A DNA stretch of 64,000 nt from Rhodococcus rhodnii (GTDB lineage Bacteria > Actinomycetota > Actinomycetes > Mycobacteriales > Pseudonocardiaceae), in assembly GCA_000720375.1 (NCBI GenBank), contig JOAA01000043.1, forward strand, positions 1-64,000, read 5' to 3'. The notes beneath the pieces were generated by a model. The model was not told where the DNA came from. It saw nothing but the letters and a program-made list of their open reading frames with translations, and did no database searches. A program made the position numbers and the translations under genes. This document shows, piece after piece, positions 1-9,649 of this stretch; position 1 is the first letter of the stretch; every line of letters begins with the position of its first letter.

Positions 1-902
1 GGGGCTTGCGAAGCCGTACCCGGTCGCGGATTCCCGTCAGTTCCTCGACGGCGATCCCGCGTCCGGTGCGTTCAGCCTCGGCCACGATGTTCTTGCTGAT
101 CCGGTGGTTCACGTCGGTGGCGAACCGGGCCTCCTTGCGGCGGCGTTTCTTGAGCAGCCGTCGCGCGGAGGAGGTCTTCTTGGCCTGCAACCGCTTCCGC
201 AGCCGCAGTTGGCGCTTGCGGTAGTGGTTCAGGCGCGACCCGGAAAACCGGTCACCGTCGGAGGTGGTCGCGATGTTGACGATGCCCAGGTCGACCCCGA
301 GGAACCCGTTCACCGGTTCCTGCCGAGCTGCCTCGGGACTGTCGATGACCGCGTGGAGCAGCCACACCCCGTCCCGGTGCAGCAGATCGGTTTACCCGAT
401 CGCCGGTCGGGAGCGCAGCAGGGCGAGATGCCCCGGGTTTCCGACGATCCGCACGTTCCTGAGTCGACCGGCAGTGGTCCAGATCGACACCGTGCCCTCG
501 CGGCCCGCGTCACCGAGCTGCCAGGACAGGCAGCGGGCGTCAAACGGCTGCGCCGCCTGCGGGCGGAACCTGATCGGGGTGTCCTCGACCGTGCGGCGTC
601 GGCCCGACCCGGGCGGCCCGTAGTTGCCGGCTTTGAGGTTGGCCCGCAGCGTCGTGTAGGCGTCCACCGTCTTGCCGATCACCCGGATCGCCGGTTGGGC
701 CGTCAGCCCGAACCGTTCCCGCAGTTCGGTGTAGAGGCGTTTCTGCACGTCGAACTTCCGGAATACCTGGTCGGCGTGCATCTGGCCGGACAGCCCACGA
801 CGCGGCGGCGTTGCAGGCGTGCAGGGTGGCCAGCAACGCCGCCGCCTGCTCGGGCGTCGGCAGCAACCGCACCTGCACGACCTGCTTCACGTTGATCATC
901 AT
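1..902 (-). pseudogene. tnpB: Decayed IS605-family TnpB, cut by window edge
   Basis: Reading leftwards from an ATG at 902, the frame begins as a TnpB N-terminus (VKQVVQVRLLPTPEQ). It shifts by one base near 780-800 into the frame carrying VFRKFDVQKRLY, and meets an in-frame TAA at 392-394. Beyond the stop the same frame still encodes the RuvC start (GVDLGIVNIATTSDG) and the Arg/Lys-rich helical stretch (LRKRLQAKKTSSARRLLKK), and it runs off the window at base 1. TnpB proteins are RNA-guided nucleases of IS200/IS605 elements. With one frameshift and one nonsense codon this copy should be inactive. Its start is 11 bp from the divergent tnpA, the classical IS605 arrangement. Confidence 0.85.
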
Positions 903-913
903 AGCGTTGGTCT

Positions 914-1342
914 ATGTCACCACGATGGGAACCCAACCCTGACGTGCGCAGGGGACGCAGTGTCATTTACCACCTTCACGTCCACCTGGTCTTTGTCACG
1001 AAGTACCGGCGTGGCGCGTTCACCGACCCCATCCTCACCCGCTGCGAGGAGATCATGCGGGACGAGTGCGTGGGCCTGGGCGCCGAGCTGCGTGAGTTCA
1101 ACGGCGAGACCGACCATGTGCACCTACTCGTGCATTACCCGCCCAGCCTCGCCCTGTCCACGCTGGTCAACAGCCTCAAAGGCGTGTCCTCCCGACGTCT
1201 GCGGCAAGAGTTCTCCGCGCATATCCGCCGGTGCCTGTGGGGCCAGCACTTCTGGTCGCCCTCGTACTTCGCCGGGTCGTGCGGCGGCGCGCCCTTGTCG
1301 ATCATCAAGGAGTACATCGAACAGCAGAAGCGTCCCGACTGA
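914..1342 (+). CDS. tnpA: IS200/IS605 family Y1 transposase TnpA
   Basis: A 142-residue single-strand transposase of the HUH class, which cuts and rejoins IS ends as single-stranded DNA. The metal-binding HUH motif is visible as DHVHLLVH (H68 and H70), and the nucleophilic tyrosine is Y134 in KEYIEQQ near the C-terminus. The length is typical of the family and no internal defect is seen, so this copy could still be active in trans. It is divergent from the broken tnpB on its left. The 3' flank (1343-1440) has short inverted repeats that may be an element end, but I could not define the terminus. Confidence 0.92.
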   Translation: MSPRWEPNPDVRRGRSVIYHLHVHLVFVTKYRRGAFTDPILTRCEEIMRDECVGLGAELREFNGETDHVHLLVHYPPSLALSTLVNSLKGVSSRRLRQEFSAHIRRCLWGQHFWSPSYFAGSCGGAPLSIIKEYIEQQKRPD

Positions 1343-1556
1343 CGGCCCGCTATGCGGACCGGACAAGCCGGATCGGCTCCTCCTGGCCGTAAACGACCAG
1401 GCTTCCGCCGATTGAAGTTCAGGTGAAACGTAGCGAGAGGACTATCGGCTTTGGCCGGTGAGGGAATCGGGTCATGTCCGGGCTATGAGCACCCGCGTGG
1501 GATATTGATCGGTGTAGGGGAAGGTTCCTGGGCGACGGAGGAGAAGGAGGGGACGA

Positions 1557-2178
1557 GTGCGTTGGGCGTATAAGTTCCTTCTCCGCCCAACGTCCAAGCA
1601 CGCGCAGGCTCTGGGTGAGATGCTGGCCGATCACTGTGCGCTGTATAACGGGGCGTTGCAGGAACGTCGCGACGCCTGGCGCCATGTGTCGAGGACGACC
1701 GCCCGGTACGGGGATCAGTCTGCGCAGCTGGCGGAGGGGCGGTGACCGGCATCGACCTGGGCGTCACCCACTTCCTCACCACCTCCGAGGGCGTCCACAT
1801 GGCCAATCCGAGGCACGGCAGGCGCAACACCGACGCGCTGGCCGACGCGCAGCGCGCACTCAAGGCGTTCCCGCGCAACCAGCGCAGCGCCAAGTACCGC
1901 CGGGCGGTGGAGAAGGTCGCGACGCTGCACCGCAAGGTGCGCCGCCAGCGCACCGACCACGCACACAAGACCGCCCTGGCGACGGTCCGCGCCTGCTGAT
2001 ACCTGTGGACCCCCGCGACACCTCTCGCACCTGCCCCGAATGCGGGTACGTGGACGGCGGGAACCGCGACAGCGAAACGTTCCAGTGCCTCGGGTGCGGG
2101 CACACCGACCACGCCGAGCGCGCGGGCGCCTGGAACGTCGCACTCAGGGCCGGGCTGGTCCTTCCCAACGTGGCCTAG
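1557..2178 (+). pseudogene. tnpB: Internally deleted TnpB (IS605 family) remnant
   Basis: Three separated TnpB blocks appear in order. The N-terminus is at 1557-1745 (RWAYKFLLRPTSKHAQ, then LADHCALYNGALQERRDAW). The RuvC-I segment with its helical region is at 1742-1999 (GIDLGVTHFLTTSEGVHM). The C-terminal zinc ribbon is at about 2005-2178 (CPECG, CLGCG, then HAERAGAWN). The blocks lie in different frames and the middle of the protein, including the second catalytic acidic residue, is missing, so no functional nuclease can be made. The sequence differs from the neighbouring copy at 1-902, so it is a separate insertion. Confidence 0.85.
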
Positions 2179-2194
2179 CCACCGACTGGAGAAG

Positions 2195-2213
2195 CCCCGG
2201 AATCATCCGAGGG
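2195..2213 (+). repeat. Hairpin at likely right end of the tnpB remnant
   Basis: An imperfect hairpin (CCC-CGGA, loop ATCA, TCCG-a-GGG) starts 17 bp after the TnpB stop. IS200/IS605 elements end in such subterminal hairpins, which are also the scaffold end of the TnpB guide RNA. Assignment as the element's right end is inferred from position. Confidence 0.45.
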
Positions 2214-2468
2214 AAGAGTCACCGTCGCCGCTTGCGGTTGCGCTGCGGTTGCGGCTGCCGCAAGTACACCGCAATCGGCAGACGCTCTAGTGGTCGCCGG
2301 AACAAGTCCTGTACGCCAAGGCCGCCAGTGGCTCCTCCCTCAGCGCGCTGCCGCTCGTAATGTGGGGATCATCCGCCCGCTGAGAAGGGCCGCCTGGCGC
2401 GGGGTGTTGGCGCGTCCCGCTGTGGCCGCGCACGACCCTCCCGGCGAACCGCTCAAAGGAGGCGCGAG

Positions 2469-4970
2469 ATGTTGGTGGACCGCGGAACCCTCGACGGCGC
2501 CGACGCGACGGGCATCGAGCGGGCCCTCGCCGAAACGCTGACGGACGTCCTGCGCGTCGAACAGGTCTCGGCCGACAGCCACTTCTTCGATGACCTCGGC
2601 GCCGACTCGATGGTGATGGCCCAATTCTGCGCCAGGATAAGGAAACGACCGAACCTGCCATCAGTGTCCATAAAGGACACATATCAGCACCCCACGGTCA
2701 GAAGCCTCGCCACCGCACTCACGCCGCGGAGCAATGCCCCAGCCAAGCAGGCCCCAGGGCCGGTTGAGGTGGCCGCGCCGGCCGGCATGCGGCAGTACGT
2801 CCTCTGTGGAACGCTGCAGGTCCTTATCCTCCTCGGGTACGCCAGCCTCGCGGCGCTCGCCTTCGAACAAGGCATCGAGTGGATCTCCGCCGGGGAGACG
2901 CTGCTCGGCGCCTACCTGCGAGCAGCACTGGCCGGCGGCGCGGGCTTCCTCGGCGTGTGCACCCTCCCGATCCTGGCGAAGTGGGTGCTCATCGGCCGGT
3001 GGCGGCCCCAGCGGATCCGCATCTGGAGTCTGGCCTATGTCCGCTTCTGGACAGTCAAGACGCTCGTCACGCTGAGCCCGCTGGTCCTGTTCGCCGGTTC
3101 ACCGCTCTACGTGCTCTATCTGAGGGCACTGGGGGCAAGAATCGGGCGCGGCGTCGTGGTCTTCTCCCGGCGCGCACCCGTGTGCACAGATCTGCTCACC
3201 ATCGGCGATGGCACGGTCATCCGCAAGGACACGTACCTCACCTGCTACCGAGCCTCCGGCGGCTGGATCCAGACCGGCGCGGTCACCCTCGGGCGAGACG
3301 TGTTCGTCGGCGAGAAGGCGGTGCTCGACATCGAGACCTCGCTCGGGGACGGGGCCCAACTCGGCCATGCCTCCTCGCTGCACGCGGGTCAGATCGTGCC
3401 CGACCGCGATCGCTGGCACGGGTCCCCGGCGCAGCCGACCGGGGCGGACTATCGAGGGGTCGAACCGGCCGGCTGCGGCACTGTGACAACCCTGAGAAGG
3501 GCCACCTACACCGTCCTGCAACTGGCGAGCCTGCTGCTCTTCTACGTTCCGCTGGCATACGGCGGCGTAGACTGGTTGTTCGCCGAGGTCCCGCAGTTCA
3601 CCGCGCTGCTCGGCCCGGAGACTCTCGCCTTCACGAGTTGGGCGTTCTACGGCGTCGCACTGGTGACCTCCCTCATACTCTTCCTCGGCTCCGTGCTCGT
3701 CGGCATGCTCGTCGTGGTCACCGTCCCGCGCGTGCTCAACCGCGCCATCAAGCCGGACAACGTCTATCCCCTGTACGGGATCCACTACGCCGTCCATCGG
3801 GCGATCGCGCGGCTGACCAACAGGAAGTTCCTCGTCGAACTCCTCGGTGACAGCTCCTACATCGTCGGCTACCTGCGCGGCGTCGGGTATCGCCTGGCTC
3901 CGGTCGTGCAGACCGGGGCGAACTTCGGCAAACAGGTGAAGCACGAGACCCCGTATCTGGTCTCCGTGGGCAGCGGCACGGTGATCGCCGACGGGCTGTC
4001 AATCGTCAACGCCGACTTCTCCAACACGTCCTTCCGGGTGGCGCGGACCTCGATCGGGCCACGCAGTTTCCTCGGCAACGACGTCGTCTACCCCTCGCAG
4101 GGCAGGACCGGCGACAACTGCCTGCTCGCGACGAAGGTCCTTGTCCCGATCGACGGAAAGGTCCGGGAGGGTGTCGGACTGCTGGGCTCGCCCAGCTTCG
4201 AGATCCCGCGCACGGTCGAGCGGGACAGCAAGTTCCACCACATGGCGACCGGGGACGAGCAACCTCGCCGTCTGGCGGCCAAGAACAAGCACAATGCCCT
4301 CACCATCGGGTGGTTCCTGCTGTCACGGTGGTGCTACGCCTTCGTGCTCACCATGCTCGGTTTCTGGGCGGCGAACCTCTACGACTCGTGGGGGGCGATG
4401 GCTATCACGTTGTTCGCCGCCCTGTCCTTGTTGTTCGGAGTGGTCTACTTCGCGCTCGTCGAACGTGCTTCCACGGGATTCCGGGGCACTCGGCCGACGT
4501 CCTGCTCGATCTACCAGCTCGACTGCTGGCGGCGGGAACGTTTCCTCAAGATGACCGGGCACATGCACCTGGCACTCAACGGCACCCCGCTCAAGAGCGT
4601 GGCCTGGCGGCTGCTGGGTGTCCGGCTCGGCCGGAGGCTCTTCGACGACGGCTGCAACATGGCGGAGAAGGACATGGTGACGATCGGCGACAACTGCACG
4701 CTCAACGCGGGGAGTTCGATCCAGTGCCACTCCCTGGAGGACTTCGCACTCAAGTCCGACCGGATCACGATCGGCTCCGGCTGCACCATCGGCATCGGGG
4801 CCCTCGTCCACTACGGCGTGACGATGGGCGACGGCGCGGAACTGGCACCCGACTCCTTCCTGATGAAGGGCGAGGAAATGCCACCGCACGCGCGATGGGG
4901 CGGAAACCCGGCCAGGGAGATGCGAGACAACAAGGTCGGCGCCGCTGTGCTCACGTCCGGAACTCGATGA
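2469..4970 (+). CDS. Carrier domain plus Pls-type membrane domain (no adenylation domain)
   Basis: An 833-residue protein. Residues 15-85 are a peptidyl/acyl carrier domain with the phosphopantetheine serine in DDLGADSM (S47). The rest matches the layout of the C-terminal region of poly-amino-acid synthetases (epsilon-poly-L-lysine synthetase, Pls/PosA family): three helix pairs at about 110-176, 346-418 and 612-664, each followed by a left-handed-beta-helix-like block (215-310, 470-575, 690-815). In Pls these three soluble blocks form the elongating catalytic unit. A single-chain Pls also has an N-terminal adenylation domain, which is absent here and is supplied by the next gene. The start is fixed by AAAGGAGG 8 bp upstream. 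It is first in a six-gene operon. Product class is inferred from family architecture; the monomer is not proven. Confidence 0.85.
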   Translation: MLVDRGTLDGADATGIERALAETLTDVLRVEQVSADSHFFDDLGADSMVMAQFCARIRKRPNLPSVSIKDTYQHPTVRSLATALTPRSNAPAKQAPGPVEVAAPAGMRQYVLCGTLQVLILLGYASLAALAFEQGIEWISAGETLLGAYLRAALAGGAGFLGVCTLPILAKWVLIGRWRPQRIRIWSLAYVRFWTVKTLVTLSPLVLFAGSPLYVLYLRALGARIGRGVVVFSRRAPVCTDLLTIGDGTVIRKDTYLTCYRASGGWIQTGAVTLGRDVFVGEKAVLDIETSLGDGAQLGHASSLHAGQIVPDRDRWHGSPAQPTGADYRGVEPAGCGTVTTLRRATYTVLQLASLLLFYVPLAYGGVDWLFAEVPQFTALLGPETLAFTSWAFYGVALVTSLILFLGSVLVGMLVVVTVPRVLNRAIKPDNVYPLYGIHYAVHRAIARLTNRKFLVELLGDSSYIVGYLRGVGYRLAPVVQTGANFGKQVKHETPYLVSVGSGTVIADGLSIVNADFSNTSFRVARTSIGPRSFLGNDVVYPSQGRTGDNCLLATKVLVPIDGKVREGVGLLGSPSFEIPRTVERDSKFHHMATGDEQPRRLAAKNKHNALTIGWFLLSRWCYAFVLTMLGFWAANLYDSWGAMAITLFAALSLLFGVVYFALVERASTGFRGTRPTSCSIYQLDCWRRERFLKMTGHMHLALNGTPLKSVAWRLLGVRLGRRLFDDGCNMAEKDMVTIGDNCTLNAGSSIQCHSLEDFALKSDRITIGSGCTIGIGALVHYGVTMGDGAELAPDSFLMKGEEMPPHARWGGNPAREMRDNKVGAAVLTSGTR

Positions 4971-5007
4971 GCGGCACCTCAGCGAACCTGGAGAGGAGGA
5001 GAGCTCG

Positions 5008-7527
5008 ATGGAAACACCAGCGCGAGCCAGCCGGGAATTCTGGCACGGAAGGCTCCTCGCCGGCGGGTTCACCGCGATCCCACGGTGGACTCTCGACCGG
5101 GTGCCGGGCGTCGCCGAGCACGAGGCGCCGATCCCCGGCGAGGATGTGGCGACGTTGCGGCGGCTGGCGGACGAGCTCGCGGTGCCACTCAGCTCGGTGC
5201 TGCTGGCGGCGCACGCCAAAGTGCTTGCCGCGCTGTCCGGTGAGCGCGACGTCTCGACCGGCTACGTGGCCGTGGCGGGCTGGCGGCCGTTGCCCTGCCG
5301 GCTGACAACTGAACCCGGTTCGTGGCGGGCGTTGCTGCTGGACACTCATCGAGCCGAGGCAGAACTGTTGTCGCACAAAGACTTCCCGGTGGACGACCTG
5401 AGGCGCGAGCTTGGTCTGGCCGAACCGTCGTTCGAGACCGTTGTCGATCTGACCGGCGGCAGCGATCCAGTGCTGGCCGAGGACACCGTGCTGTCAATGG
5501 GAACCTCATGGCACAGCGGCCGGCTCGTGCTACGGCTGCGGTACCGGACCGACGCGATCGACGCGGGCTACGCCGGCAGAATCGCCGACTATCACCTCAC
5601 CGCGCTCGCACTGATCGCGGCCGATCCGAATGCCGAGCACGGGCGGCAAAGCCTGCTGGCAGGCGAAGAACTCCTCTTCCAACTCGACCGGCTCGCCGGC
5701 CCTCGCCGGGAGTTGCCGGACCACCGGGTGCACGAACTGTTCGAACAGCGGGTGGAGGCACACCCGGACGCCGTCGCAGCCGTGCACCGTGACCGGCAAT
5801 GGACCTACCGGGAGCTCAACGCGCGCGCCAACCGGTTGGGACGAGCCCTGTTGGCGCGCGGCTTGCGCCGCGAAGGCGTTGTCGCGGTGGTGATGGAGCG
5901 CAACTTGGACTGGATGGCCACCGTCCTCGCGATCTTCAAAGTCGGCGGCGTGTACCTGCCCCTCGAACCGCATTTCCCGGCGCGTCGCATCGCGACCGCA
6001 TTGTCCCGTGCCGAGTGCACACTCGTGCTGACCGAACGCGGCAGCACCACCACGCTTGATCAGGCCCTCGACTCGCTACCCGGAGTCCGGACACTGTTCG
6101 TAGACGCTGCCTACTCCGAAGACCACGCCGACGGGAACCTCGGCGTCGACGTCGCGCCGGACCAACTCGCCTATGTCCTCTTCACCTCCGGCTCCACCGG
6201 CGAGCCCAAGGGCGCGATGTGCGAGCACGCGGGCATGCTCAACCACATCTACGCCAAGATCGCCGACCTGGAGATCCGTGCGGGCGAGGTGATTCCCCAG
6301 ACCGGACCCCAGTGCTTCGACATCTCGGTGTGGCAGTTGGTTGCCGCGCTCCTGGTCGGCGGGCGGACTCTGCTGGTCGAGCAGGAGGTGATCCTGGACG
6401 TCGAGCGGTTCGTCGACAAGATCGTTGACGGCCGGGCAGGCGTGCTCCAGGTCGTGCCGTCGTACCTCGACGTCGTGCTGTCCTATTTGGAGCAACACCC
6501 CCGCGACCTGCCGCACCTGCACACCGTGTCGCCCACTGGCGATTTCCTGAAGAAGGAGCTCGTGCAGCGCTGGTTCGCGGCCCAGCCCAAGATCAAGCTG
6601 GTCAACACGTACGGGCTCACCGAGACGTCGGACGACGCCGTCCACGAGATCATGGACCGGGTCCCGGACGCCGAACGGGTCCCGCTCGGCCGCCCCATCA
6701 ACAACGTGAATGTCTACATCGTCGACGAGAACATGTCACCGGTGCCGCTGGGTGCCCCCGGCGTGATCGTCTTCTCCGGGGTCTGCGTCGGTCGCGGGTA
6801 CATCAACGACCCCGAGCGCACCCGCCTGGTCTTCATGACCGATCCGCACTGTCCGGGCCACCGGCTCTGCCGGACCGGGGACTACGGCCGCTGGCGGCCG
6901 GACGGCAAGCTGGAGTTCCTCGGTCGCCGGGACAACCAGGTCAAGATCCGGGGCTTCCGGGTCGAGATCGGCGAGATCGAGAACGCCCTGCTGCGGGTGC
7001 CTGGCGTCCGTGACGGGGCCGTGGTGGTCACCGGCGACGCCGACCGGGGCAAGCGCCTCGTGGCCTTCTACTCGGGCAGGCGGCCGCTCGATTCCGCCGT
7101 CGTGCGGGACCGGCTGGGCGAGTTGCTGCCCGAGTACATGGTCCCGTCGGCCTTCCACTGGCGGGAAGGGCTGCCACTGACCGCCAACGGCAAGATCGAC
7201 AGGAGGACGCTGACGGCGCTCGCCGGGGAACTCGGCATCGTCGAGGACGGCTTCCAGCCACCGAGCACACCGACCGAGCGGCGACTGGCGGCCGCATGGG
7301 CCGCAGTGCTCGGTATTCCGCAGGACCAGATCGACAGGCGGGACCACTTCTTCGACCGGGGAGGCACCTCGCTGTCGGCCGTGACGCTGGCGATCACCCT
7401 GGATCACGCGGTGTCCCTCACCGACGTTACCCGCCACCCGATCCTCGCCGACCTGGCCGGGGCGCTCGACAGCAGCTCCGGGCAGGGCGCCGCCGAGTCA
7501 CTGGCTCGCACTTCCAGCAGCAACTGA
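5008..7527 (+). CDS. NRPS module: partial condensation-like domain, adenylation, carrier
   Basis: An 839-residue NRPS protein. Residues 1-235 resemble only the C-terminal lobe of a condensation domain; the lobe with the HHxxxDG catalytic motif is missing. Residues about 245-735 are an adenylation domain with the core motifs YVLFTSGSTGEPKG, YGLTE, RTGDYGRW and NGKID. Residues 745-820 are a carrier domain (DRGGTSLSAV, S788). Aligning by eye to GrsA positions 235-331 and 517 gives the selectivity residues D-I-W-Q-S-T-T-D-D-K; the two acidic residues would suit a basic side chain (inference). A strong GAGGAGGAG ribosome site precedes the ATG, 37 bp after the membrane protein. It likely charges the amino acid passed to that protein's carrier. 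Confidence 0.92.
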   Translation: METPARASREFWHGRLLAGGFTAIPRWTLDRVPGVAEHEAPIPGEDVATLRRLADELAVPLSSVLLAAHAKVLAALSGERDVSTGYVAVAGWRPLPCRLTTEPGSWRALLLDTHRAEAELLSHKDFPVDDLRRELGLAEPSFETVVDLTGGSDPVLAEDTVLSMGTSWHSGRLVLRLRYRTDAIDAGYAGRIADYHLTALALIAADPNAEHGRQSLLAGEELLFQLDRLAGPRRELPDHRVHELFEQRVEAHPDAVAAVHRDRQWTYRELNARANRLGRALLARGLRREGVVAVVMERNLDWMATVLAIFKVGGVYLPLEPHFPARRIATALSRAECTLVLTERGSTTTLDQALDSLPGVRTLFVDAAYSEDHADGNLGVDVAPDQLAYVLFTSGSTGEPKGAMCEHAGMLNHIYAKIADLEIRAGEVIPQTGPQCFDISVWQLVAALLVGGRTLLVEQEVILDVERFVDKIVDGRAGVLQVVPSYLDVVLSYLEQHPRDLPHLHTVSPTGDFLKKELVQRWFAAQPKIKLVNTYGLTETSDDAVHEIMDRVPDAERVPLGRPINNVNVYIVDENMSPVPLGAPGVIVFSGVCVGRGYINDPERTRLVFMTDPHCPGHRLCRTGDYGRWRPDGKLEFLGRRDNQVKIRGFRVEIGEIENALLRVPGVRDGAVVVTGDADRGKRLVAFYSGRRPLDSAVVRDRLGELLPEYMVPSAFHWREGLPLTANGKIDRRTLTALAGELGIVEDGFQPPSTPTERRLAAAWAAVLGIPQDQIDRRDHFFDRGGTSLSAVTLAITLDHAVSLTDVTRHPILADLAGALDSSSGQGAAESLARTSSSN

Positions 7528-7539
7528 AAGGACACCAAG

Positions 7540-8544
7540 ATGTCGTCCTCATCCCGGGCGTCGCTGCCCGGCGTGGACCTGTGCCCCGGTAAACCCCCGA
7601 TACTTCGGGCCGAGGCCACTGGCGACGCGCCAGGCTGGGCGGCCGAGCACTCCGACGCGCTACGAGCTGTCGTCGCCGAGCACGGTTCGGTCCTGGTCCG
7701 CGGCCTCGGGCTGCGCGACGTGGCCGAAATCGGTGCGGTCTTCCAGCGGCTGGCCACCGGGCTGATGGCCGAGAAGGAGGCCTTCGCATCCCGGCGGACC
7801 TACTCCGGCGGCGTGTACTCGTCATCGAAGTGGCCTGCCAACCAGCAGATGTGTATGCACCACGAACTGAGTTACCGGCTTGAGTTCCCCGGTCTGATGC
7901 TGTTCGCGTGCCTCAGCGCGCCCACCAAGGGCGGTGCGACCGCGGTTGCCGACTCTCAGGCTGTGCTGGACGCGCTGCCAGGCGAGTTGACCGAGCGGTT
8001 CGAGCGGGAGGGCTGGCTGCTCACTCGCAACTACAACGACGAGGTCGGGGCGTCCCTGGCCGGGGCGTTCGGCACTGCGGACCGTGGTGCCATCGAGAGC
8101 TACTGCCGTGCCAACGCAATCGAGTTCGAGTGGGGTCCCGGTGATGGACTGCGCACCAGGCAGCGCCGCAGCGCCGTGGTCCGCCATCCGGTCACCGGCC
8201 AGCGCTGCTGGTTCAACCAGATCGCGTTCCTCAACGAGTGGACGATAGCCCCCGAGGTACGCGAGTACCTGGTGGACCTCTACGGCGCCGACGCGCTGCC
8301 GTTCAACACCAGTTTCGGCAACGGCGACCCCATCCGCGCGGACGTCGTGCAGTTGCTGAACAACGTCTACGAGGCCAACACCGCACGCGAACCGTGGCAG
8401 ACCGGCGACCTGATGCTTGTCGACAACATCCGCACCGCGCACGGCAGGGACCCCTTCGAAGGGCCACGCGAAGTGCTCGTCGCGATGGCCGACACCGTGT
8501 GCCTGTTCGACTGTTCACCGTCCGTCGAGGTGATCGCCCGATGA
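7540..8544 (+). CDS. TauD/SyrP-like Fe(II)/2-oxoglutarate-dependent hydroxylase
   Basis: A 334-residue dioxygenase of the TauD/TfdA superfamily, closest in flavour to stand-alone NRPS hydroxylases such as SyrP that beta-hydroxylate a carrier-bound amino acid. The iron ligands are visible as MHHELSY (H107 and E109, an HxE variant as in SyrP-like proteins) and H301 in RTAHGRDPF. R310 is the likely 2-oxoglutarate anchor. It starts 12 bp after the NRPS module, with AAAGGA as ribosome site. Genetic coupling to the adenylation/carrier protein suggests it acts on the tethered monomer; acting on a free amino acid is the alternative. Confidence 0.87.
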   Translation: MSSSSRASLPGVDLCPGKPPILRAEATGDAPGWAAEHSDALRAVVAEHGSVLVRGLGLRDVAEIGAVFQRLATGLMAEKEAFASRRTYSGGVYSSSKWPANQQMCMHHELSYRLEFPGLMLFACLSAPTKGGATAVADSQAVLDALPGELTERFEREGWLLTRNYNDEVGASLAGAFGTADRGAIESYCRANAIEFEWGPGDGLRTRQRRSAVVRHPVTGQRCWFNQIAFLNEWTIAPEVREYLVDLYGADALPFNTSFGNGDPIRADVVQLLNNVYEANTAREPWQTGDLMLVDNIRTAHGRDPFEGPREVLVAMADTVCLFDCSPSVEVIAR

Positions 8545-9611
8545 CCACGATCCGTTCCACAGCAACGAAGTCCGCGACCTCCGAGCCGATAGGCGTGCCA
8601 CCGTTCGCGGTGATCTCCGGTGCGCAGGTACAGCGCGCGCTGCAGGGGCGCGAGAACCTGATCGTGGAGTTGGTCGAGTCCACCTACCGGCTGCACAGCA
8701 CCGGTCATTCGGTGAACCCACCATCCTATTTCCTGCGTTTTCCCGACCGCCCGTCCGCCAGGATCATCGCGCTGCCGGCCGCGATCGGCGGGCAGGTGCG
8801 GGTGGCCGGTCTGAAGTGGATCTCCAGCTTCCCGGAGAACGTGGCGACCGGCATCCCAAGGGCCTCGGCCGTGCTGATCCTCAACGACCACGACACCGGC
8901 TATCCGTTCGCCTGCCTGGAAAGCTCGATCATCAGCGCCACCAGGACGGCCGCGCTGGCCGCCTCAGCGACCGACTGGCTGTCCCGCGGCAGGCCACGCC
9001 CGAAGCGCGCCGGGTTCGTCGGAGTGGGCCTGATCGCCCGCTACATCCACACCTTCCTAGCAGGCACCGGCTGGTCGTTCGACGGGATCGGTGTGCACGA
9101 CCTGTGCGCCGACAGCGCCGCCGGCTTCCGTGGTTACCTGGAGCAGTCAGGCACCGCCAGCCGGGTTACCGTACACGACAGCGCCGAGCAGTTGATTCGC
9201 TCCAGCGACCTGGTGGTCTTCGCGACCGTCGCCGGTCAGCCGCATGTCGGCGATCTGTCGTGGTTCGAACACAATCCGTTGGTGCTGCACGTGTCGCTGC
9301 GTGACCTCACGCCGGAGATCGTGCTCGCCTCAACCAACATCGTCGACGACATCGAGCACTGCCTGAAGGCTGACACCTCGCCGCATCTGGCTGAGCAGCT
9401 CACCGGCAACCGGGACTTCCTGCACGGCACGCTGGACGACGTGATGGCCGGGCGAGTGAGTGTGCCGACGAACCAGCCCGTGGTGTTCTCACCGTTCGGC
9501 CTCGGAGTACTCGACCTCGCGGTGGGCAAGTACGTCTACGACGAGGTGGTTCGTTCTGGCGAATTGCACGTCATCGACGACTTCTTCCATGAGCTGCGCC
9601 GGTACGGATAA
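8541..9611 (+). CDS. sbnB: SbnB-like dehydrogenase, 2,3-diaminopropionate biosynthesis
   Basis: A 356-residue member of the ornithine cyclodeaminase/mu-crystallin family that resembles SbnB. In the known pathway SbnB uses NAD to cleave N-(2-amino-2-carboxyethyl)-L-glutamate oxidatively into L-2,3-diaminopropionate and 2-oxoglutarate. The Rossmann fold is seen as GFVGVGLIARYIHTFL, and the family's substrate region as SIISATRTAALAASA. The ATG overlaps the hydroxylase stop (ATGA), so the two are translationally coupled. The SbnA partner follows 38 bp downstream, which makes the assignment much firmer than the family alone would. Confidence 0.9.
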   Translation: MTTIRSTATKSATSEPIGVPPFAVISGAQVQRALQGRENLIVELVESTYRLHSTGHSVNPPSYFLRFPDRPSARIIALPAAIGGQVRVAGLKWISSFPENVATGIPRASAVLILNDHDTGYPFACLESSIISATRTAALAASATDWLSRGRPRPKRAGFVGVGLIARYIHTFLAGTGWSFDGIGVHDLCADSAAGFRGYLEQSGTASRVTVHDSAEQLIRSSDLVVFATVAGQPHVGDLSWFEHNPLVLHVSLRDLTPEIVLASTNIVDDIEHCLKADTSPHLAEQLTGNRDFLHGTLDDVMAGRVSVPTNQPVVFSPFGLGVLDLAVGKYVYDEVVRSGELHVIDDFFHELRRYG

Positions 9612-9649
9612 GCGGCCGAGTCGCTGCCGCACAAGCGAAGGGGGCAAGG

